The translations under genes were made by a program, and so were the position numbers. This document shows, in pieces, positions 11,547 through 24,854 of a stretch of DNA of 64,000 nt. Below the pieces are notes generated by a model, which saw nothing but the letters and a program-made list of their open reading frames with translations, did not search any database and was not told where the DNA came from. The DNA comes from Diplosphaera chodatii (lineage: Eukaryota; Chlorophyta; Trebouxiophyceae; Prasiolales; Stichococcaceae). The stretch's first letter is position 1. The number at the start of each line of letters is the position of its first letter. The DNA lies in assembly GCA_032358165.1 (NCBI GenBank), contig JAALGY010000032.1, positions 3,100,001 through 3,164,000 on the forward strand, given 5' to 3'.

Positions 11547-14500
11547 CTACAGATGAGCTGGATGCGCAGATAGCCTATGGAAACGCACGAGCATCCGCGT
11601 GACAGTATATACAGGACAACTGATATCGGCAATGGTGAAACGACATCTTGCACTGCCGCGGCCAGGCTTCACCATATCGGCCCCTACGCCAGACAACACA
11701 GAGCAATCTGACCGCCACTCCTCATGGCTTGGCTGGGTGTGAGAGGCAAGCAGCATGGCTGGGCAACTGCATCCACGATCGTGATAAGCCATGTAGTCGA
11801 TGGTTGCCATACACGCCAGGTTTCATAGGGCCAACATTTGAGCATCTTACCGGGTTGGGTAGCAGCCCTGGGGTGGGGGTCGTGGCTCCACCACCTCCGC
11901 ACCGTCCCCATCCCGGTAGAACGTCAGCGCATCGCCCAGGTCTTCCTTGAGCTGCTGCGTGAACGTCAGCCCCTGCACGCGGCCGTGCGGAGCCGCTTGA
12001 CCGGTGTTCAGCATCCAACGGCAGTGTCGGGAGGCATCCCCGCACTGTCGGCCCATGCCCTGAGCAAGCCGCTGCCAAGAGGTGGCTTGATCATGCACCA
12101 TGGTCATGTAACGAGCAGGCCCACCCTCGAGTCGATGGCAGGGTCGGCAAAGCGCTGCCGCAGGTCGGAGACCAGTGTGCGCATCCGACCATATGGATGC
12201 AGCTGCTGTGGCTTCTGCAAAACACAGAGTCAGAGAGATGCACACGAGTACACTCGAGTCACAACATGTCACACGTCATCCAAGCTTATCGTTAGTTGCT
12301 GGTCGGCGATGTCAGCACAGGCCGAGCTTCGTCTGCGCATGCGGTGCGTTGACATCAGGGGTGTGCGGCCACAGCTCACCACAGGCAGGTTGCCGAGTGG
12401 CGCGTACAGGTAATCCAGCACAACGCGCTTGCGCTGCACCCGCGCAGTGGCATCGGGACGCAGCCGCACATGCGAGCCATCACCTGACACTTCGATCAGG
12501 CTGCCACGCTGCTTCTGCATCATGAAGACGCGTGTACCTGTGGGTGTAAATACAGATGTTCTCACCCTAGCATCCTGCTGGAAGGCCAAGCCACTGGTAT
12601 TGAGACAAAGCCAGCCAGCGGTGCACAGCTGACAAGTGCAGCTTACTGTGCATTGGCAACTGTGGGGGAATGGGGCACTCCACCTCCAGGCGACGCCAGG
12701 AGCACCACTGCCCAATCTGTGGGAGGAGGGTGAATGGCTTGCACCTGACGGGCTGTGACGGGCATGTGGCGAGGCAAGCACTGAGCATGTAGCACAGATG
12801 TTCGCATCAAGAGCATGCATCAGCACCTTTGCCAGGGTTTCCACGACGCGCTCCTCATGCTCCTGAGCCAGGTTGCGGAAGACAAGCGGCACCGCCGACT
12901 GGTCTTCCGCTGCATACGTCTCGCCAGGCTTCGCAGCCCAAGGGCGGGCTGCTGGACGATCAACAGCATGTGGCCAAAGCGCAGAGTCTCTGCTGCTGGA
13001 GGGCAGGGGGGCAGCTCGCTGCATGGCTGTCGGCGGTGGCTCCTGCTTCACTGGGACGCTCAGCTTCAGCCTCAGAGGCGCTTGGCGTGGCATGTGTGGG
13101 AGCGGCTGTAGCAGGTTGCTAGCAGCGGCAGCCTCGCCAGCTGTCATCGGCGAGGCCACGCCCTCGTCTGATAGGCTCTGCTGCATGCCGCTGCTGGCGG
13201 GTGTGGCCATGACTGTTGCAGGTGGCGTGAGCGGTGCAGGACTTGAGGGCCGCCGAGGTGACTGGAAGCCAGCGTAGGGATGCTGCTGTAGGTGTGGCGG
13301 AAGCAGCAGCGGCATGACGTCGCTGCACTGCGTCGGCGAAAGGGAGGATCGCTGCGGCGGCTGGGGCAGCAGCGGGCTGTAAGGGCGCTGCGGAGATGGG
13401 GCCGAGGATGGCAGTGGCGGCGGCGGTGATGGCGGCAACAGCGGTGGCAAGGGCGGCCTGTCCACCGATGCTGCGGACAACGCTGCACCTGCTAGCGGTG
13501 CTGTCGGCAGTGCTGATGTTGCTGCTGTGCCTACCACATTGCTGCCAGCATCCAGCTGCTTTGGACACCCAAGCAAGATGAAGTCGGGCATCGTGGCAGG
13601 ACTGTCAGCACCGCTGCCGCCGCCATGGTGGTGGACATGGCCCTGCCTGTTGTCATCGCTAGGCAGCTGGATGGTGTGCCTGCGGCCATGTGTGCCGGCC
13701 GAGACTGGTATGGGAGCTGCACTGCCATCGCCAACATCACTGCAGCGCGCATCGGTTGACAGACTGGCTTCAGCACGCCACCTGGACGGCTTGCTGCGGA
13801 CCCGAGCTGGCTGCTGTGCTGCGGCATGCTGCTCGCCTCCTGCTGGCATTCGAGGCAGCTGCGCTGCAGCCGCGCTAGATGCTGGCTGTGCTGCCGCCTT
13901 GCCATCAGCTGGGGTATGCTCCCCAGCCGTGGACGCCTGTGCCTGCCCAGGCCCCGACTGTGGGGCGTCCAAGGTATGGTCAGCAGCAGGTGGATCGATG
14001 GCCGCATGTGCTGCCGTCGTTGGTGGCGGCTGTTGGGCAGCAGCGCCCGCGCCTGCACCAGCAGCAGGAGCACCAGCCGCCGCCGCCTCCTGATGGAAAG
14101 CCGAGCCTCCATAGGCTGTGCCCTTGGCAGCGCACTGCTCCACAACGACCAGGGCCAGCAGCTGGCCGCGCTGCTTGAGTGCCGCCAGGTGCTCTGTCAG
14201 CAGGTGCTGCTCCGCCTGTGGGACCACGAGGAGGCGCGTCAGCGGGGTCTGTCGCCCCCCCCAATGCTGACCAGAGCGCAGCCGCATGGCTGGTCGCCAG
14301 TGCAAGAGTGGTGTCTGCCTCATTGAATACACCGGTGACACACCAGAAGTATGCATGCAAGCAGGCTGCACAGCTGTACCGGGGGCAACGTCCTGCGGGC
14401 CTTGACTGCGATTGGCGAGCCTGGCAGCAGCAGCAGCAGGCGCAGGTAGTGCGGCAGGTGGTCGATGTCCACCCTGAAGCGCAGCGATCCCGCAAGCTGT

Positions 14501-17500
14501 GCGCCCTTGGCCCTGTACGTCACAGTCAGATGCTGTATACCCCTGTTGGCGACTGTGAAGCAGTGGCCAATGCCTTGCTTGACAGATCTTGCAGGGTTGT
14601 GCCAGGGTGCAGTGCAAAGGCTCAAACCGCCAATGATAGGTGCCCCAACCTCCCTCCCTGCTAATAAGAACTGCATGTGTTACCAGACTGGCAAGGCGCA
14701 CTTGAGGCGCGTGGCGAGGCGGTTCCATTGGCGTAGGAGTGGGAAGGGCGCCTTGTCCACTTCAGCGCCCGCAAACACGCCGATGTAGCCGTCCCAACCC
14801 CGCCTCAACATCTCCCATGATCCTGCAGGATGATAATGCAGTCAAGAATGGAGCACTTGTGACCAGGCTTAGCAATGGCACAGCAAAGTTCCTGAGAATG
14901 TCTCTGGCTGATGTGGCGACTTCTCCAGCAGCGTTCAGCCGCAACGTCCTATGCGGCATGGGCACGCAATGGGAGGGGTGCCCTCACCGGGGGCGCCAAG
15001 GTCCACGAGGCTGGACACAGTCAGCTCCTGCTGCGCCGCCAGCAGCTGCTCACCCTGCCACACGTCCATTGACAGCCCCGCGCCGGCAGACCGTGCTCTG
15101 TCCGGATCCTCCAGACCAGCGCCTGCACCACAGGCACACGCACTCGACGCAAAGCACTGGGGTTCAATGTGTGCAGGGTTTGCGCAAGGATCTGCGAGGA
15201 GGGCCGATGGCGGAACATCAAAGAGCACATGCTGCGGAGGTCATCAAGCACGGCACCTGCTTGCTGGTGCCACCCGGGGCCCGCCCGGTCTGCCGCACCA
15301 GTGCCAAATCGCCAGGCCACGGCGGCGCAGGCCTCCAGGCCACGCGCCGTGTGCGACCGCAACCGCCGCTCCGGAGCCCCTGGAGGGCCGCCCCGCAGCT
15401 CACACTGCGGCCAGACCTGCATACCAAAAACCGCTTATGTCATGAGATAAGGCGGACATGCAGCACTGTGGCCTGATTGGACTGGCACTGATACTGTCAC
15501 AAGGCGGTGGATTGGCCATGTCATTGGAGTACCTGCAGAAACCACACAGAAAGAATTGGAGGCTACACACCTCAATGCACTGGTCCTCAACGATGTACCC
15601 GGCGATGTCCGCCAACTCCTCCGACTCTAGGCCCTCTGCGAGGGCACTCGACACAGGCGGGGGTGCTGCCATGCGCACGCCTGTGACCAGAAAACGTTGC
15701 ATGGCTCACACTCTGCGATGCAAGCGGAGATGAAGACTACTACGGGCCATTTGGAGCTGCACACCCAGAGGTACCATGCTCTTGAACCCACTGCCCAGCA
15801 CTGGCTTGCCTTCAGGGCAGGTCAGGTCTGGCAGCACAGGCAGCGGCCCCTCGTAGGGCGGCTCCTCCGGCACCGGCGATGACCCCGGGGCGACGGCCGA
15901 CTGTACAGCGGACGACATTGCTGCTGTAGCCGCTGGTGCTGGAGCTGACGCCGGTGGAGGCGCTGCTGCGGCTGCCGGTGCAGCAGGCACTGGAGGGGAC
16001 ACCTCCGCAGCAGGCTCACCGGGCCGCACTGTACTGGGCTGCGCAGCAGCACCAGCGCCGCCGGCAGTCGCCGGGCCTGCGGCGGCGGGCTGCGGACCCA
16101 GCACGCTGTCGTTGCTGGCGGTCGGCTCGCCGGGGGGCTGCTCTGAAGCAGCGTGGCTGTTGGGCGCAGGCGGCACCAGAGGCGACTGGCCCTCAGGGGG
16201 CCTGTTGGATGCTGGGGACCGCTCACGCTGTGGGAGGTGGTGCTGTGAGCTGTGCCGCCCCTCCCTGCCGCTGGCTCTGCTGGCGGAGCGCTGGCGCTCG
16301 GGGCTCCTGCGGTCGACGGGCGGCCGCTTTGGTACTGGGCTGTGCTGCTTGCGGCGGCCGGCGCCCAAACAGGGGCTGCGCCGCCCTCTTGAAGCTGGGC
16401 GACCTCCCCTGCGGTCGGCGCTGTCTGACCTGCGCCGTTTGATGCTGTCGTGCGGCCGCCTCCCTGTTGGCGGGCCCCCTGGCGTGCGAGAGCGGTGCCC
16501 AGCGCGCCTGTCGCGGCCCCTGCTGCGCTGCCGGCTGCGATGACGCTCAGGGCTACGGCTGCGGCTGAGACTGCGGTCTGGGCTGCGGCTAACGCTGCGG
16601 CTCCGAGTCGGGTGGCGCCTGCGGGCCGAAGTGCCACGCCGCTCATGCCCTGGCCGCTTGCTGTGGTGGCGGCGGTCGTCGTGCTCGTCCTTGCCGTCCG
16701 GCCGAGGACCAGGATGTCTCTGCCGGTGGATCCTGGGCGAGGGGGAGCGGCTGCTGGTGTCGAGCTGTGCAGCCTGGAGCAGCTGCGGCACCGGCGGCTC
16801 TGATGCTGCCCTGCTGACGCGGCCAGTCGAGCCTCTCGGTGGGTTGGCACAGTGAACAAGAGGCGGCAGAGATGCAGTGCAGTTTGCAGGGTATGTGGCG
16901 TGCGGCTTACCAGGCGGGTGTCCCGGGATCGCCCTCCACCGCGGCCAGTCCCGAGTCGTGGGCGTACCGCGTCCTGATGCACCACTGCAGGTGCTCGAGC
17001 TTGCTGGCCTTTTGGTCCTCTGCCGCCCTGCACCGGCCAGCGCCATGATGCTCGGCAGGGTCGACGGTGAGCTTGCCAAAGCACATCCAGTGGGAAGATG
17101 CAGAGAACATGGCAGGGCCGAGGATGGTTTCTGTGGTGAACAGCCATTGCAGTACGCTACAGAGCTGCTCCTCACTCTAGGTAGGCACGTGCGAAGCGCA
17201 GCTTGGTCGGCACGTGTGCACACTTCCACCGCGGTAGCTGCAACGAGCTGCTGCCATCCCGTGCCTTCAGCTCCTGCACAGGCGTTTGTGTGCATCGAGT
17301 GACACATTGCATGTCGAATATGCAGACTGCCTGGTGTGTCAGTGCTGCATATGCGCTGCAAAGTAGACAGGCGAGTGACTCCGACTGGCCAAAACATGCG
17401 GACGGAAGTCGCACCAGTAATGCTTGCTGACGCAATAGGGGCACCGGACTCTCGCAAATGCCAACATGCGGAGGCGCCAGCTGCAAGTCCTTCGACTGTA

Positions 17501-20500
17501 ATTGAGCAAAAACAGCGACGTTAGGAGTCAAGCACACTGCAGCACTTACAGCAAGTAGACTTGGCCGCATACTACTATGTCAGTGCAAGAAGTAAATGAA
17601 TGGCTGACCGGGTACATGTGCCACAGATGGCGGCGGCCGTCCCTGAAGATGTCCGACTGCAGGAGCGCTAGCGATGCATCATGCGAGCCTGCAATGAAAC
17701 AACCCTGCAGCAAGCTCTGGCCACCTGCGGCACAGTAGCCTGTGTGAGTTTGAGTCTGCCGGGCCATGACCATGACATGAAATGCACGAGCAGCAAGACC
17801 TGATGTCAGCCCGGGGGCAACAGCACCTTTCTGCAGCTTCTCTTCCAGTGGCCAGAGCTTGGAGAGCGCATCACGTGACAGGCACATCGGCTTGATGTTG
17901 TCCATCGTGGGGTACACCATGTCCGAGCCCTTGAACTGCGGAGAGGTGGCACTGATGTGTGTCAGTAATCAATTTGGGCATCGAGCATGCAATCAGCATG
18001 CCGTTGCAACTGGTGTCCAGTGACAAGTGCCCTAGCAGGCAGCCATTCAGCATATCACAAGACAGCTTTGTGATGGTTTGCACCAGGATGTCATTCTCGG
18101 CAAGGCCTGGTGGAGGCTTGGCTTCTCGTGCAGCTGCCTCTGCAGAATGTTCTGGGACTGGGAAGAAGACCTGCATGAGCATACCATCAAATATGAGATC
18201 TGACCCTGTCTGCTCAACGATTCGCACTACTGGCAGACTGCAGTGCACGGATACCGTGCACGCTCTGCACAAATCATGCACGCAAATCGAACAGCATTGC
18301 AACGATCACCCGTGGAAGCTGCACTCTGGTGACAGGCGGAGGCGCTGGTGCCCCCTCGGCTGGCTGTGCTGGTCCGCTGTGTGGCGGCAGGGCCGCAGGG
18401 CTGGGCACCGGGTCAGCTGCAGGTTCCTGCAGGCCTGGAGCCTGGCCTGAAGGCTGATGCTCCGCTTGCTGCTGCTGCTGTTGCAGCGGCGGCGGGCTGC
18501 TTGCAGCTCCTGGGCCTTGCGTCGCAGCAGGCATGGGCGCGAGCCCTGGCGGCAATTCGCCTCCCTCTGCCCAATGCACTGGGATACGCTGAACACCATT
18601 GTGCTGCATTGCTGATGAGGCGCCCCCTGTTCCAGGGTGGTGGCCTAAATTGCGTTCCTGCCACTCCTTCATCTTGCGCTGTTGCCAGCTCTGGAAGCGG
18701 GGGTCAGTGGGCTGCCACTGCGGCAAGGACTGCACTGTTTGCAGCATCTGCAGTGCTGGCAGTGGCGGCTCCTGCTGCAGCTGTGGTGGTGGCTTCTGCT
18801 GCAGCTGTGGCGGCAGCAGCTGCTGCTGGGGCGGCGGCGGCGCAAATGCGACAGGTGCTGCTGGCTGCTGGGGCTTGCCCGAGAAGGGATCCCGTGGGTC
18901 CGGCACTGAGGTGCGGATCTTCTTCAAACGATGCTGCACCTCCGCTGCATCAAAGAGGGCACTGGATGGAGGCAGAGACACAGAGTGCCGCAGCCCGGGG
19001 GGAGGCAAGCGGACACGGGGTGATTCGCTCTGCTGCACGGCTGGCAACGCAGGCTGCCCCTGCAACGGTGGCGGCCCTGCAGGGGTGGTCCCAACGACGC
19101 CGGCGACTGCCGCCGACAACGCTGCAGGGTCCAGCCCTGGGATTGCCCAGGGATCGTGCGGCGCCTGTTCGGCAGGCAGGCTTCGCTGACGCTTTCCACG
19201 CTCTGCGTCTGATGCAGTCCCGCTTGCAGCACGCTTGCTGCCGGCAGCAGGAAAGGCTGCTGAGCCCTGCTGCTGCAGTGGCTTCTCCCGCCGCTGCTGC
19301 CACTTGGGCTTGGGCTGGTCGCCGTGCTCTACTGCCGCCTCAATCGGATCGCGCAGCTCTCCCGGCTTGGCAGTCGCAGATGCCGGTCTGAGGGTGTTCT
19401 GCATCAGCCCTGCTGTCTCAGGTGCCTGTATGGGCTGCATGGAAACTTCACCTGCTGGTTGCTCAGCTGCTACAGAGTCAGGAACCCGGTCCACAAGCTG
19501 GGATTGCTGGTTCGGCTTGATCAGGGAGTGTACGTCTGCTGCCTGGACTGCAGATGGCTGTGGCGGCTGGTGTGCGGCGGCTGGTTCGTCAGGCGGGCGC
19601 GGCTGGCTTGACGTTCGTGGCAGACCTTCCGGCCGCCCTTTGCCGACTGCCAGCCGAAATGGCTGTCCAGGGGCCTTGCCAGGCCTGCCACTCTCTGTAC
19701 CTGCCGATGCTGTTTGTGCTGGCTGCTTGCCATCAGAGCAAGGTTTGGCTGCATTGCCTCCGCTACGATTGACATCAGATGCTGCCCCCGTGTGCTCGCT
19801 GCTGTGGCCACTCGCAACAGCTGGCCTGGTGTCTGCAGAAGCAGCCTCAGCGCCTGTTTGCTGGGAGGCACTCAGCTGCTCCTTGACTGGGGCTTGATGC
19901 GCACCAGCTGGCTGGCTGTGGCTGGCGGTCAGCACGTCCGCTGAGGTGCGGCGCAGTCGCGAGGTCGTGTCCTCAGCACTGCAGCCGGCAGCTCCAAGTG
20001 TGGAGGCTGAGCGGCCGCCAGACAAGCCGCTGAGCCGGCGTGTGATCACCGGCTTGCGCGGAGAGCAGCTGGCATTGCGCACGCTCCTGCAAGCAGCATC
20101 TGCAGCACATGGTCAAGCCTCGCAATGTGCTGCCGCAGAGTTTCTGCATCGTCGTGTCTCAAGAATGAGTCGTGCAGCGTCTCACCGACAGCACAGGTCG
20201 ACAAACCATAGAGTTGCTGCCATACAGCACAAACTGCCTTGAGCAGTGTACTGCTGCAGCCAACCCACATCTTGGCCGTCAGGTCGAGGCACTCCACGCA
20301 GCGCCAGCTGCCCTTGACGCCCTTGCCCGGCAGGCAGGCCATGTGCGCGTTGGCACCGCAGCGGCGGCCAGTGCACATCTTGAGCGGGCACCGCTTTGTC
20401 CCAGGCTCGCCACAGACCTATGCGAAGGACCTGTAATCAAGCAATCATGGAGCAGCGAAGCAGCATGGCTGCTCAGGAATAGTGAACCCTCTGATGCCAA

Positions 20501-21790
20501 AGTACTCGTTGCCATTGTGGGTGTTTGGGACGCACCATGCACACGCGCTTCTGCGCAGCTGGCTTGCAGGCCGCACAGAAGAAGGGCTCCTCGGGCACCT
20601 CCAGCAGCGGCGGCGAGCAGCAGCCCAGGTGCCGGCCGTTGTTGCACCCATCAGACTCGCAGAGCATCATGACAAGCGGCTTCGTGGTGCTGTCCTTGAC
20701 GAAGGCCGTGCTGCCGCACACATCGCACGCCTGGCTGTCACGGCCTACATGCTCTTCAGCGGCTGCTGCCTCTGGCATGGCGGCCATTGCCTCCTTGCTG
20801 TCTGGCGGCTGCCGATGCGCTGAGGCTGCCACAGCCTGCGTATCAACTGCACCAGCTGCTGATGCTGAAGGTCTGGCGTCCTTCCCAGCTGCGGTCTTGC
20901 CATCCTGTGGCGCCACCTCTTGTTGCTCAGCTGCCGCATGCAGTGTTGGTGCCGCTGACTTCATGCGGAGGGTCCCTGCAGAAAGGGTCGAGAGCTGTGA
21001 CCCAATGATTCCAGTCCGTGCAGAAGTATCAGTGGGTCTGCCACTGAGCAGCACTTACCGTTGCCAATGCCCTCCTTGCACTTGCGGATCTGCGTCAGGA
21101 TGCAAAACAAGGATCAAGCGCCCAGGATCACCGCACGCTGCGGTATACTCAGCAGCCGGTTGGAAGCGCAGTACCTACAACACCATGTGAAATGCAGCAG
21201 GCCCACCTCGGGTGCGAGGGCTGCTTCAACGCTGCTGAGTCGCGCCCGTGCCCCTTGCAAGGATACACCGCTGCCCTTGAACACTGACAGCAGCCGCGCC
21301 GCTTGCTCTGCTGCTGGCATGGCCCGCAGCAGTTCCTTCCCATTTGCATCGGTGATGCCTGGGAGCTGTGGGATATTGGCTTCGTCCTCAGTGAACGTTG
21401 GGCTCTGCGTAGAGAGTGCGTGTTTGTGAATGACCTGTGAAAGTGCACTTCATCCAACGCCACATCTGCACAGATTGCCACCTGTAGCTGCTGCCAAGCA
21501 AGACGCACTAGTTCACGGCGGCAGACATCGTTGCCGTATGCCGCCTCAAGGTCGGTATCTGTTGGACAACCAATCGTTGGTCCATCTCGAGGCTGGTACA
21601 CGGTGCGAAACGTGAGTCTGCCGTCAGGATGCCGTATGTCCTGGATGCCTCTGCAAGCGCAGCCCCAGCAGAGGGTGCTCAGCAACACACGGACGCAGGG
21701 TTTCCGACATCAAGCAAGTTCATCAAAGGTGCAGGTAGACACTGCTTACCTCCAGATCCGGTCTCTTCGTGGGGTGACCGCCTGCACCAT
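11547..21790 (-). CDS. Tandem PHD-finger, SR-rich large protein, tandem paralogue 1
   Basis: Read from an ATG at 21790 (MVQAVTPRRDRIWR, then a spliced exon LTFRTVYQPRDG...). Two exons near 20.4-20.75 kb join exactly at a splice to give adjacent PHD fingers. Finger 1 has CDVC, CESDGC, HLGC and CAAC; finger 2 has CMVC, CTGRRC, HMAC and WRCVEC. Both have full C4HC3 ligand sets. PHD fingers usually read histone H3 tails. A Pro/Gln/Ser-rich exon of about 600 residues follows (20.08-18.3 kb). Then come conserved blocks at 18.2, 17.85, 17.65, 17.2-17.5 and 17.0 kb, an SR tract (16.8-16.2 kb), and C-terminal blocks at 15.6, 15.05, 14.75 (GWDG), 14.45, 14.2, 12.85, 12.7, 12.45 and 11.9 kb (EVVEPRPPPQG). 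Likely nuclear chromatin or transcription-linked protein (inference). The exon after the donor at 11850 is uncertain; a phase-compatible one would end at a TAG at 11547. Splitting into two genes near 17.5 kb is possible, but the same block order in paralogue 2 argues for one gene. Confidence 0.7.
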
Positions 21791-22270
21791 GTCGACAGCT
21801 GCGAAGGCATCACAACCTTGCTTTCTGTTTCGTTGCTTAGCACTCGTGGAAGCTCATGTCGCCTGTCTGTTGAGGATCTGCATCAGAAAGCAACAGCAAG
21901 TGAGCAGTAATGCACAGCTGGTCAGCAGCACTTGGGCACCCGGCTGGCGCCCAGATCACATGATATGCATGCTGAGTTCGCTGAGCAAGCTCCAGATCAC
22001 CTAGCCTCTTGGCACCCTCAAGTGCAGTGCACTGTGTCTGCTCCGCACCTGATTGTTGTCACACTACGGTCACAAGCTGCGATCCTGTTGCAGCCTCTGT
22101 TGCAGCCGGTGCTGAGACCTCACCCTTGCGCACCATTCAGTGATTATTTTGCTCCAGCGCATAGTGCCAAACAGTCGAGGCAGGACAAGCGTGCCTCCCG
22201 CCTGCTAGACCCCAGCAGCGAATCACCATCAAGCTGTACAGTCGATTGGCATTTGAAACTCGCATTGCCC
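21791..22270. promoter_or_regulatory. Divergent promoter region between paralogue 1 and the carboxypeptidase
   Basis: About 480 bases lie between the start codons of two divergently read genes. No further gene is seen, so both promoters should be here or within the 5' leaders. No TATA box or named motif is claimed. Confidence 0.45.
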
Positions 22271-24818
22271 ATGAGTTCTGCATATGTTGCATGCCTGGCA
22301 GCGCTGACAGCAGCATGCATGCTCAGCCGCGTAACTGCCGCACCAGCTGCCGGGTCGCCAGACTTGCATACACGACTTGGATCTGCTGACAATCGTGTGG
22401 CCAGCAACGCGGACTTTGGATACGTCGAAGTGCGGCCTGGAGCGCACATGTTCTGGTGCGGATGTTGACCCTATCAGCCGTTGATTGACAGTTCGAGCGC
22501 CGTTGCTGCAGCATGGACACACGGGATTATGGCTGTTCATCATCATGTGAGGCCTGTAGACAAGTATTGTATTTGCAGGATGTTGGAGCCATGTATAGGG
22601 TGCCACCACATGTCCATATTTGAGGAACCGCTGATAATCTGGTTGCAAGGCGGACCAGGGGCTTCTAGCACCGGCTATGGCAACTTCATGGTAACGCCTA
22701 TGTCATTGAAAAAGGATCTGCCTGCCTGTGCACTGGCAACGACCAAAGGCCGATCATTTGGTTGTTGCATCTGGGTTGTTGTACAAGCAGGAGATTGGCC
22801 CATACGAGATGGGTTGGAAGCGCCGCAAGCATACATGGGCAAAGGAAGCCAACCTGCTGTTTATTGACAACCCGGTGGGGACAGGCTGGTCGTACGTTGA
22901 GAAGCACGGCAAATTCGGTGAGAATCAGGACCTGGGGTTTTGGTTGTGCTAGGCGGGTTGACAACAGTCGTGTGGCATGCAGATTGTAGAGCTTGCACCA
23001 CTGCCGGCGCAAGAACACTCTTCCTCCTCTGGTGCAGCATCTGACAATGATGGCATTGTGGAGGACCTCATGGTGCTGCTGCACGAGTGGAGCAAGGACC
23101 ACTTTGAGTTTCACACGGCACCCGTCTACCTGTTTTGGTGCGAACGCGTTGGATAGTTGACAGGGTATGTAGTTGCACTGCAGCAATCAGGTGACGCCTA
23201 GGCAGTGAAGCCTGCAATGCGTCACATGCAGCGAGTCATATGGCGGCAAGATGGGTGCTGCATTTGCCAAGGCAATTGCCCGGGATCAGCGCAAAGGCCG
23301 CCTCAACATCAACTTCCAGTGCGCCTCAGCGTCATTGGATGGCAGAAGCCATGCGGCATGCCCTCAATACAAGCAGCCAGCCTGCATATGTGCCAGGCAA
23401 CTGTGCAATATGAAGCAGGCAGTACTCTCACTGACTCAACTTGCAACCACGCAGAGGCGTGGCTCTGGGCGACTCCTGGATCTCGCCAACAGACTTCCTT
23501 GCAGCATGGGGACCCTATTTGAATGCACTCTCATTGCTGGATGGGCAGCCGCTGAGCAACACGGCGACCATTGCCGCCAGTGCCCAGGTGTGCTCAATTC
23601 ACATGACACAGTGCCGCTGCGTCCGGGCCACACTCGTGCTGCATGCCTGGTCTGCTGCCGCCTGACCGACAGCTGGTCACCAGTCTCTCAACACAAGCAG
23701 CGGTGGCCCACGCGTCACGCTGCAGGCCGCGCTGCGAACGGGCAGGGGCGAGGAGGCCACCCGCTGCTACGAGGTCAGCCAGGAGACGATCAGCAATGCG
23801 ACGGACGACGTGGACTGGTACCAGGTGCTGCTGCACCACATCCCCGACGACGAGGCGGCAGCCAGCCTGCGGACGCTCTGGGGTACGCTGTTTCTCAAGT
23901 CCCATCTGTGCTGGTGTGCACATGTTGTTCAGCAGCAAGCTCCAGCGAGTGCGCTGCGCTAGCGTGCTCAGGCAGCAACCTCCACTGCCTGATGCGCTGC
24001 TTCAGCCCTTGATGACACCACGCTTGTCGTGGGGCAGCAGCAGTTGTTTCATCTGCACTGCTTTTCCTGCTGCATGCTGCAATACCATATTGTTTGAGGA
24101 GTACCGGGATCATCGAAACCGATGGCGGCCATGAAGTGCGGCATGACAGTTCTGCAGGCAGGGGAGAGGCAGCAAAGACGGCGCGCCACCTAGGCCGTCA
24201 CCACCCACCCAGCCTGGTCCACTGGATGAACCACCAGGCGCGGGCGGCCCTGCAGCCAGTTGTGCCAGGTGCCGAGCCTATACTTCCTGAGGTGCTGGCT
24301 CGTCGTAGCGTGGTGCGTCACAGAAGGCCATCCTACGGTGTGGATGTTGGCTGATGACTATACTCTGTTGCCACGCAGACCATGTGAAGTGGGGCAGCCA
24401 AGCGGGTCAAGTCTTTCAGCATCTGCGCGGCGACTTCATGACAGATGTCATCAGCACAGTCGACGACCTGCTGGCCGAAGGTTTGAACACCCAACAGTGT
24501 TTGATGGCCCTGCACTGTTTGTACCAGAAGGTCCACATGGCTTCGATTCTGAGCCGCTGCCATGCTTACTGTCAGGCGTCCCCGTCACCGTGTACCAAGG
24601 CCAGCTGGACCTGATCTGCTGCACGTTGGGTGCCGAGGCGTGGATGGCCAAGCTGCGGTGGCCAGGCATGAAGAGCTTCCAGGCTGCCAAGCGGCACCCG
24701 TTCTACATCAGCGATGGCGCAGAGGGCGCTGGAGCAGAAGCTGCGCACCGGTCAGCAACAGTGCGACGACAGCACGAGACAGAGCCGCAGTCAGCGCACA
24801 ATGCACAGCTGCAGGGGC

Positions 24819-24854
<36 letters not shown>

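Noticed and set aside
18348..19391. Plus-strand open frame of about 347 codons, Ala/Leu-rich
   Set aside because: It lies antisense to the long Pro/Gln/Ser linker exon of paralogue 1. Such frames arise easily opposite CAG/GCN-rich coding DNA and it has no domain signal.
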